Below, in pieces: positions 16,789 to 23,649 of a DNA stretch of 23,649 bases. Origin of the DNA: Chara braunii. Taxonomy: Eukaryota > Streptophyta > Charophyceae > Charales > Characeae. Made by a program: the position numbers and the translations under genes. Within the stretch, counting starts at the first letter, position 1, and the number at the start of each line of letters is the position of its first letter. The notes beneath the pieces were generated by a model that made no database searches, was not told the origin of the DNA, and saw only the letters and a list, made by a program, of their open reading frames with translations. The stretch spans positions 60,596 to 84,244 of the forward strand of contig BFEA01000684.1 in NCBI GenBank assembly GCA_003427395.1. The letters are read 5' to 3'.

Positions 16789-18680
16789 ATGCCTACAGAT
16801 GGTCACCAGGAAGGTCTGTCCTTCATCCAGGACTGGGGGTACAGTGAGTCCCAAATCCCTCTGGTTCCCGGTGGTGGGACGGCCGCTGTCCCACCAGGGG
16901 CATTCCGAATCACCGCAGGAAACGATGAGGACTCTCTGAGTTCAGTCTCGTACCGAAACACAGTACCATTCAGACGATACCCTGGGGACCCAGGTCCCTC
17001 CTTCACACATTTTTTACCGAGGGGGACGTGGTCCCACAGTGTTTGGAACCTGGGGGGGCTTGGCCCCTCTCCGGTCTCGCATGAAGGTGTGGGGCTGTCT
17101 CCCCCTGTGAATGTGACATCCATCCATCATCATTCGCATGTCACACCTGCCCCGTCGTCCCTACCTGGGCAGCCCGTTGGCGGGTTCATGTTCAATGTGG
17201 GGACAGGAGATGAGAATGGCCTCAGAGAGCAGCTGTGGCGGCGGGCAATGGCCATGGCTGGACTCTTCGTCGTGTTCGATGTTCAGCATGGACAGATCCA
17301 GCTCAACGGGTTCGTTGTGTCTCCTACACCCTCTTCACATGACATCGGCAATCACGATGCTCCTCCATGCTTGTCACCTGTGACACCTACGTCAGGCGGC
17401 CAGACTGTGTCACTCTCTCACGAAATTGGATGTACCACTCCTCCGCCTCATATGGGCGTTATGGACCGTCCAGAGGGCCAACCACGGTGTTCCAATTCTG
17501 GCAGCAGCAGTGGGGGGGCTCAGGGAGTGGAGCAGGAACCTGATAGTGAGTACATCATCAATCGATTAATTCGAGACGTCGAAGGCGGTACATTTCCAGG
17601 GAGCAATTTTGGTGTGGATGCCGGTGACAGGCAACAGCGACCTCCGCCCACCCCGCCTGCAGGGGCATCTCCCTGTGAAGGTGACAATCTCGGCCGTGCT
17701 TCTGGCAGTCCGAATCCCATTGCAGATAAGTCTGGTACCCAGCGCATTCCCTCGCCTGCCGCGAAAAGAGGTGGGGCACAAACACAAGCGAGAGGCGGAT
17801 CTTCTAGAGGAAGCCCATCGCCGGCGGAGAAGAACTTGGAGCGGTGGGGTGAGGAGGAGACAGCGGTCCTTTGTAGGATTCGCAATGAGGTTAAACAGCT
17901 GATGGGTGATGAGACGGAGGCGTTTGGGAGGGCTCGTATAAAGGCCGGGTTTTGGAAGATGGTTGCGCAGTGCATGAACGAGAAAGGACTGATTCGAACT
18001 CACGATCAATGCAAGAACAAGTTCAATCAGGTTGACTTCTACAGGAGATTGAACTTCAAAGGTCATGAGAGGTGGTCGGGGATACCCAGTTACTGAGACA
18101 CGAATGCCACTATGCGCAAGGCGTACAATGTGGATTTCGTGCTGCATCGAAGTTGGTATGACACCATCAATTCTGCAGAACAGGACACTGACTCTATAAA
18201 TGTGTCTCGACTGCGGGACCCGTGTGCCGAGCAGGAGCAGCGAGAGGTGACGGGCATGACGCCACCTACGGCGGTGATGAAGACCCTGGCGGGATTGACG
18301 GGAGAGCTTCGCAATCTGATGGAACACGGTCGACTCCTTTTGACACCACTGTAGGCAAACGCAAGAGAGCTGCCACCAATGCCCGCGATTCCAGCTTGGG
18401 GGCTATCACCGGGGCAATGAGGGACCACACTGTGGCGTTGACACGTTCAGATCGTGAGTGCATGAAGATGCGCTGTGATGCGACCCCTGACGTCGCACGA
18501 CAGCAGGAAGTCCAAAGAGAAACTATGCAGCAGGACATTGCCTCCCGTGAACGTGTTGTGAATATAATGGGGGACAGGGTTGAGAAGGTTTACATGGCCA
18601 TAGCCGATGCCATTTGCAGTCTCCGTGGTCCGGACAGAAGGCCGCGTGATGGGGCCAGCCATTTGAACGTTCCCGATTAG
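16789..18680 (+). pseudogene. Myb/SANT-like DNA-binding protein gene, broken
   Basis: ATG 16789 is preferred over 16528 because protein-like composition starts there. Codons 1-435 read openly: a Gly/Pro/Ser-rich low-complexity region, then a Myb/SANT-like (trihelix-type) helix region at about residues 350-435 (ERWGEEE with Trp353, GFWKMVAQCMNEKG, RTHDQCKNKFNQVDFY), which should bind DNA. TGA 18094-18096 interrupts the domain; the same frame continues with RKAYNVDFVLHRSWYDTI to 18354. An indel near 18310-18350 then moves coding sense to frame 3, where a helical tail (SRERVVNIMGDRVEKVYMAI) ends at 18680. Such genes occur singly and as partner ORFs of PIF/Harbinger transposons; no transposase is in the window. 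Whether the TGA lies in an unrecognised intron cannot be excluded. Confidence 0.72.
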
Positions 18681-19054
18681 TACAATTATCGGTCGTGTAT
18701 TTTTAACGATGTTAGAGTACCACAACAACGGGATAGCTTTTTTTGTGCATGCGACCAGTTGGGGAGGTGTACTATGGTCGTGGTTCGATGCCAGATGGGC
18801 ATCATGTTGAACATCTCATTAATGTACACTAGCTATTGAACAACTCTGTCTGTTTGTTTTTCCTGCAGTTCTTATTTATTATTTTGAAATATAATTTTCA
18901 CTTGTTTTTAATTTTCGGTTCAGTTATATAGGTCTTCTGTAGCTTTTTTTTCTCCGGAATGGAGCATGCTGTTTTCGGGTGTCGTTCGGAACCAACATTA
19001 TGGTTTTGTAATCGGGGCCCTCTCATGTACTTCATTACGCCTTCGTCCATATGA
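18681..19054. other. AT-rich downstream stretch, no gene seen
   Basis: T-rich DNA follows the Myb/SANT-like pseudogene. I see no coding or RNA feature. Confidence 0.4.
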
Positions 19055-19140
<86 letters not shown>

Positions 19141-19141
19141 N

Positions 19142-19217
<76 letters not shown>

Positions 19218-19220
19218 CTC
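19055..19220. repeat. (CT)n microsatellite with one ambiguous base
   Basis: Nearly uninterrupted CT dinucleotides, with an N at 19141 that shifts the register. The true length is probably uncertain in the assembly. Ser-Leu or Arg-Glu frames across it are artefacts. Confidence 0.97.
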
Positions 19221-19415
19221 GTGTGCGCCATAGATCGGATCTTCAAGGGTCTCTATGGTGAAGGGGTCGCTTGGTCCATGCTCAAGTCGATTCGCGGGAT
19301 ACACTCCCTGCTCGGTAGTGCTGTCACGGTGCTGCTCTTACTTCGACTCCAAGTAGCGTGTTAACCACCGCGTTGATAATGGCTTGGTGGATTCGCTCAT
19401 CGGAAGGCTTCAAAC
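19221..19415. other. Short non-coding stretch
   Basis: A frame out of the CT tract continues to 19364 without a recognisable domain. Nothing else is seen. Confidence 0.35.
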
Positions 19416-19553
19416 TTTTTTTTTTTTTTTAACACGCCCCCACCAGTGTTAGTGGTACTGATAAGAGCAGACACCACTAGCACCTGGGGAGAGGCTCCAT
19501 CTATTGATGGGGAGCATCACCTGCTGGAAAACGGGTCCAGCATTGATTATCTC
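19416..19553 (-). repeat. Hairpin element copy, minus strand, with A15 tail
   Basis: Read on the minus strand it has hairpin 1 TGCTGGA/TCCAGCA (plus coordinates 19536-19542 and 19522-19528, 7-nt loop), the middle box with CCCCATCAATAG, and hairpin 3 (19472-19483 with 19446-19457; ten Watson-Crick pairs, one G-T pair, one mismatch). The end is GGGGGCGTGTT followed by A15 (T tract 19416-19430), similar to the GTGTTTAAC before the tail of the copy at 2437-2581. Confidence 0.78.
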
Positions 19554-19599
19554 AGAAAAAACACAATCGTGGGAGACTCCTGCCAGCATTGATTATCTC
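19537..19599. repeat. 17-bp direct repeat at the 5' edge of the hairpin element
   Basis: CCAGCATTGATTATCTC occurs at 19537-19553 and 19583-19599, 46 bp apart. The first copy overlaps the hairpin 1 stem, so part of the element start has been duplicated, or a second 5' end lies beside it. Confidence 0.9.
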
Positions 19600-19740
19600 C
19601 GAACCACGAACTTCAAGCCAGAGGTACCTTTAATCCAAGAACCATAGGCGTCATCATCTTCCACACTACTTCAGCAAGTACGCTCGTCGTTTTCCAGGTA
19701 TTGTCATCCGGCTGCTCCGAGACTCGGTGCCGACTAAGTA

Positions 19741-21622
19741 ATGGGGGACAATTTTACCCCGTACGGAGCCTGCTTCAATTGCAAGCAGCATGGTCATTGG
19801 GCAAGGAACTTCCCTTACCCGAGAAGAGATCATAGTCTCATCTCGGGACGTCCAATCTCTGGACCAGCTCTTGGGAACGTTGCTGCTCGTACCCAACCAT
19901 TACTCTCTCCCCCTTCTGCATCTCTTCCCCAGTATGCTCCTTCTTCTCCCCCCCTCCCTACTTCCTCTTCCTCTTCTTCCGCACGTCCATCCTTCCTCAC
20001 TCCCAGCAACCCTCTCCCTCCTCCTTCCCCTCCCGTTCCTCCTCGTCAAACTCATGGTCACAATCCGACGACATCAATCTCTAACGCTCTCGTACCTTAC
20101 CATCCCCAACAGTTTTCCTCTAATTATGGAGGGTCTAATTGGAACTCTTGGAATCCGCGTGGGTGAGGTACTGACAACGAGATGATCACACTACTGCGCG
20201 AGCTGGCCTACGGCCCTACGATAGTCGGGAAATGAGGGAGATAGGAGGTTGGAGAATGAGCGGTGAGCGAGAGAAGAACAGGAGAGGATTGCCAGAGAAG
20301 CGGAGGCAAAGAGGGCTGAAGACGAGGCTAAGAAAGAAGCTGAGAAGGAGGCTAGATTGGCCAAGATGATGGATGAATGGTTGTTGGATTTGGAGAAAAA
20401 GAGGGAAGATGAGAGTAAGAAGCTGTGGGAAAAGATTGGGAAAGGCAAGGAAAAGGAACCTGAAAAGTCGGAGGCAGTGTAGGCACCGGCGGTTTTCGAA
20501 AATAAGAAACGAGGTCAGGTTGAGATGGCTGGAGCGACAACTAGTCCGCCATCCACCCCTCGTCAGCGGGTTAACGAGGTCTGTGCACTTGATGTCGGGC
20601 TTTTGCTCATGAACATAGATAATGTTCAGCGAGCAGCGCCGAGCACAGACCCAGCAGAGCAAGTTACTCGAGAATCAGCAAGCTCAGCAAGACGTCATGT
20701 TGGAACGCATGCTCGGAATGATAGAAAAATTGGAAGCCTCCCACCGCGCAATCCTGTCTAGCGTTCAGCCGCCACCTGCTCAGGCTACACCTAATCCCGC
20801 TGGTCCTTCTGCGGCACCTCCTCCCCATCCCCCCCGCTCATTCCGCCAAGTCCCTTCTATCAGGATCATCCCTCCTGTTCCTCCCGCACCCGTTTTTGCC
20901 CCTGCCAACTGGAAGCACCCGTGCATGTGACAACCCCCACTCAACCCGGTTCGACCGTCCATCCCGTCTCCCCCGATCCACCTCAAAGACAACCCCCTCC
21001 ACCCCCTCGTTCAAGAAGTCCCCTGCCATCTCCCCTACCTTCTCACCCTCCCTCTCCCCCTTTCTCTCCTCCTCCCCCACCTGCACCGCCCACAGCACCT
21101 TCTGCAGCTAGAAGAACAACCAATGAAGATGCTGCCCAGGGAACTGTGAACCGTCCTGTCACACGGAGCATGCCTCCCCCCTCACGGGAGGCCGACAGGG
21201 ATGCTCCAGGACCATCAAGGACCCAGACACCTGCGTCAGGGAGGTCCACGGGAAGGCTAGCCGATGTCTTTGCGTCGGTCGCAGGAATAGCAAGACGTGT
21301 TTCTGGTTCGTTTTTTGCTGTTCGTATCGGTACTACAGGCGGGTTGGGCTTTGATCGCAGGAGAGAAGGAACCAAGGTAGTCGTAGCCAACCTTGGTCCG
21401 GGCGGATGCCTATTATACTAGGAGGATAGGGAGAAGGAACTCATGGCAAAGTACAAGCAAGACTTGGTCGAGTTATGCAACCGCGATAAAATCAGGTACC
21501 ACAACCAAAAGGAAGCTGTTGCTGATATGACCGCCATCTAGGTGAGAGATGCATACGGCGTAAGTCAGGAGGACCACATAGGAAAAACAATGGAGGAGTC
21601 CCAAGAAGAGAATCCTTCTTGA
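19741..21622 (+). pseudogene. Retrotransposon gag-like gene, decayed over several frames
   Basis: Frame 1 (19741-20166) starts with a CCHC knuckle, CFNCKQHGHWARNF, in which the last Cys is Phe (CX2CX4HX4C expected), so zinc binding is probably lost; a Ser/Pro-rich linker follows. Frame 2 (20267-20482) is a Glu/Lys/Arg coiled coil (EEQERIAREAEAKRAEDEAK near its start), preceded by TGA 20264-20266. Frame 3 (20622-20930) carries SKLLENQQAQQDVMLERMLG, helical, then Pro-rich. Frame 2 (20921-21622) carries a Pro/Arg-rich linker and a tail with KELMAKYKQDLVELC, broken by TAG 21419-21421 and TAG 21539-21541. The order knuckle, coiled coil, linker, tail recalls gag-like ORFs abundant in Chara, from memory only. 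No protease or polymerase follows, so the element type is open. Confidence 0.6.
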
Positions 21623-21838
21623 GTCCTACCACGATCCCAAGTGGTTATGGCGTCCAGTACATGATTTATGAGAACAATAAGAAGGTAAAGGGGTGAGAGG
21701 GGAAGGGAAGCGATTGATGGAGGAGCGGTCAGACTCAAGGATGGTACGTGGGAAGTAGGACAGTCACTGTCCATTTCCCAGGGAGCGGTGTATGGGGAAG
21801 TGAGAGTGTTGGGTACTACCTCACCTTTCACAGAGGGA
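21623..21838. other. Non-coding stretch before the microsatellite array
   Basis: Purine-rich sequence without a recognisable gene or repeat. Confidence 0.35.
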
Positions 21839-21840
21839 CA

Positions 21841-21897
<57 letters not shown>

Positions 21898-21946
21898 CAT
21901 CTCCCGTACCTGCATCGACGCGCCACCTTTGTCAGCATCTGGTACG

Positions 21947-22038
<92 letters not shown>

Positions 22039-22184
22039 ATCTCCCGTACCTGCATCGACGCGCCACCTTTGTTAGTATATGGTACGCATCTATATATATA
22101 TCGTCAAATAGAACTGCCCGGTAAACCGTAGGTATATATATATATATATATAGTTTGTGACGATATATATATATATATATGACA

Positions 22185-22253
<69 letters not shown>

Positions 22254-22300
22254 ATCTCCCGTACCTGCATCGACCCGCCACCTTTGTCAGTATCTGGTAC

Positions 22301-22349
<49 letters not shown>

Positions 22350-22350
22350 A
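21839..22350. repeat. (CA)/(GA)/(TA) microsatellite array with a 53-bp cassette repeated three times
   Basis: GA tracts lie at about 21859-21895, 21953-22036, 22211-22251 and 22304-22345. Between them the same cassette (GCATCTCCCGTACCTGCATC to CTGGTACGC) occurs at 21897-21949, 22037-22089 and 22252-22303, nearly identical. Each cassette is bounded by CGTACC and GGTACG, a 6-bp inverted repeat. After the second cassette comes a TA-rich section (22091-22210) with ATATATATATCGTCAAATAG and the inverse TGACGATATATATATA. Confidence 0.92.
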
Positions 22351-22714
22351 AAAGAGGAGGAAGTGAAAGAGAGAGAGACACAGGCAAGCTTCCTCCTTTT
22401 TTTCCATTTTTTTTCCCTTTTTTTTTCCTTTTTTTCCGTTTTTTCTTTTTCTTTTTCTCGAGACATACGCGCCATAGCTACACGGGGCACCCTTGTCTCG
22501 GCTCGTGCCACTGGCGATGGCAGAGTCCTGACCGCACTCACCCTCTGCCACACACCCACGCGCACACACACACAGACTTGTCCGCACACTCTCTGTCACA
22601 CCCACGCACGCGCACACACACACACACTCTTGCCTCTATGACACACACGCACACACACAGGCAGACAGGCAAACTTCGTCCCATCTGTGTGTGTGTGTTT
22701 GTCTGTGTGTGTAT
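22351..22714. repeat. T-rich tract and (CA)n/(GT)n simple repeats
   Basis: A T-rich run with scattered C covers about 22396-22458. A short unique part (about 22459-22560) contains CGAGAC and GTCTCG as an inverted pair. CA-rich repeats cover about 22560-22665 and GT repeats about 22686-22712. No gene is supported. Confidence 0.8.
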
Positions 22715-22834
22715 GGGCCTGCTCCACTACTCTCGACATGCACAAAAGACAAAAATCATGGCTGTGTATCTTTACGTCTTCTGGCGGAAGATTCACTCTC
22801 GTTTTCCACATTTCGAGAGTAGTGGAGCGAGGCC

Positions 22835-22835
<1 letters not shown>
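22715..22835. mobile_element. 121-bp MITE inside a GT microsatellite, duplication TAT
   Basis: The left end reads GGGCCTGCTCCACTACTCTC from 22715. The right end, read inward on the minus strand from 22835, is GGGCCTCGCTCCACTACTCT. The arms pair over about 22 bases with one extra C and continue loosely to ATG. TAT flanks both sides (22712-22714 and 22836-22838) within GT repeats. Size, terminal inverted repeats and the 3-bp duplication mark a miniature inverted-repeat element. The GGGCCT end and duplication length match the element at 16037-16412, suggesting the same superfamily, probably PIF/Harbinger-like. Confidence 0.82.

Positions 22836-22903
<68 letters not shown>
22836..22903. repeat. 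(GT)n(GA)n microsatellite
   Basis: GT dinucleotides to about 22887, then GA to about 22903. This is the right half of the tract interrupted by the 121-bp MITE. Confidence 0.95.
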
Positions 22904-22904
<1 letters not shown>

Positions 22905-23096
22905 CAAAAAGAGGGCATCCCCTAAATGTGCAAAATGAGAATGAACTTCCCGCTAGAACATGGCCACATACGCCCGCCACCTTCTATCGCAACAATGTGT
23001 CTTTTTTGTCTTTTTTGTTTTTTCCTTTTGTCTTCTTTTGTTTTTTTTTTAATCCGATCGACGCAAAAAAAAAAGGAAAGTCTTTTTTTTTATGCT
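22904..23096. other. Non-coding stretch with T and A runs
   Basis: No gene is seen. CGCCCGCCACCTTCTATCG near 22970 loosely resembles the inside of the 53-bp cassette. T runs and an A10 run occupy 22998-23091. Confidence 0.4.
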
Positions 23097-23320
23097 ATCG
23101 ACGGCGGGCGCGTCGAGATATTCATCCGCATCGACGCCGTGTACCCGGCCCCGTGGGCGCGCTCTGTCGTTTAGTGGCGCGCTGTGAACGATTCGGTACG
23201 CGCGCCACTCTGCACGCCCACCCGCCGTCGATCGCCTTCATCCGCCGGCCCGCGCCGAAACTTCGACCCCAAATCCGGCGCGCAGCGGACCATCGACCTC
23301 CCCCCCGCAGCCAATGATGC
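23097..23320. other. Isolated GC- and CpG-rich patch with two inverted repeats
   Basis: Composition changes sharply between a T-rich run and AT-rich DNA. ATCGACGGCGGG (23097-23108) pairs perfectly with 23221-23232, and AGTGGCGCGC (23173-23182) with GCGCGCCACT (23200-23209). No coding region or ribosomal RNA similarity is recognised. Confidence 0.6.
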
Positions 23321-23529
23321 TTAAGGGTTAGGAGATATATAAACAAATATATATATCGTCAAATAGAAAATCCAATATTTCATTTTATTTCTTAGCTTAA
23401 AAAATGAGAGTGAAAAAGAGAATCATGTAATGAGTCAATATTTATCTATAAATCCAAAAGATAATTCAAATAGTAATACATAGAAAAATCATACATTCTG
23501 ATGGAGACTCAGGTGTTTGCTGTAAAAAT
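23321..23529. other. AT-rich stretch, no gene seen
   Basis: It contains a 22-bp exact copy (23347-23368) of a word in the TA section at 22092-22113. Nothing else is recognisable. Confidence 0.4.
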
Positions 23530-23649
23530 GGGACGCTGGACCCCATTTCCAGCAGGTGCAGCTCCCCACCAATAGATTGGAGCATCCAGCAAGACTGCTA
23601 GGGGGAGGCGCTCGTATCACTCTCCCTAGCAGCCGGACTGTTTTTCAAA
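23530..23649 (+). repeat. Hairpin element copy, cut by the window end
   Basis: Hairpin 1 is GCTGGA 23535-23540 with TCCAGC 23548-23553 (loop CCCCATT). The middle box CTCCCCACCAATAGATTGGAG follows with one extra T. Hairpin 3 is CTGCTAGGGGGAG 23595-23607 with CTCTCCCTAGCAG 23620-23632, fully paired with a single G-T pair. Four of its pairs differ on both strands from the copy at 2437-2581. The window ends in TTTTTCAAA, before any A tail. Confidence 0.8.

Noticed and set aside
18966-19364. Ser-Leu repeat protein (and Arg-Glu on the minus strand)
   Set aside because: It is a translation of the CT microsatellite with an ambiguous base.
21839-22350. CRISPR-like repeat-spacer array
   Set aside because: The repeated 53-bp cassette is separated by GA or TA microsatellites rather than unique spacers, and the genome is eukaryotic.
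21748-22925. Arg-Glu and Ser-Leu repeat frames across the GA/CT and GT/CA tracts
   Set aside because: Simple-sequence artefacts in every frame.

Overview
The window is eukaryotic repeat DNA from the green-plant lineage, and I see no intact host gene. The best guess is a charophyte alga such as Chara braunii. This rests on three things recalled from family knowledge and not checked by search: the degenerate CCHC gag-like ORF followed by a long Glu/Lys/Arg coiled coil, the Myb/SANT-like gene, and the density of A-tailed retroposons. Introns, splice sites and host promoters cannot be judged reliably here.

Layout. 1-2581: AT-rich DNA with a 462/475-bp tandem duplication and copies of a small A-tailed element that folds into hairpins. 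About 3195-12834: one very long decayed LINE. It has pyrimidine-rich 5' repeats, an unusually long ORF1 (zinc knuckle, internal repeats, Gln-rich stretch, folded C-terminal part), then ORF2 with an APE-type endonuclease, a reverse transcriptase and a zf-RVT-like Cys/His domain. Both ORFs are broken by frameshifts and stops, and catalytic residues are changed. 12835-13967: probable LINE 3' region ending in another hairpin element plus A29. 14011-15412: a retroposon containing a nested tRNA-derived SINE, with both target-site duplications still readable, then a second SINE copy. 15822-16005: T/G homopolymers. 16037-16412: a MITE-like element. 16789-18680: a broken Myb/SANT-like gene. 19055-19220: CT microsatellite containing one N. 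19416-19553: a minus-strand hairpin element. 19741-21622: a broken gag-like gene. 21839-22903: microsatellites with an interspersed ~53-bp cassette and a 121-bp MITE inside a GT tract. 23097-23320: an isolated GC-rich patch. 23530-23649: another hairpin element cut by the window end.

How the parts relate. The window looks like a repeat graveyard built by target-primed reverse transcription (LINE, SINEs, A-tailed hairpin elements, with target-site duplications proven in two cases) and by cut-and-paste DNA elements (GGGCCT-ended MITEs with 3-bp duplications). The most interesting item is the hairpin element. At least four good copies and two fragments keep the same stems while the bases change on both sides, which points to a functional RNA fold. 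One copy sits in sense orientation just downstream of the LINE, so the fold may be the 3' end recognised by the LINE machinery.
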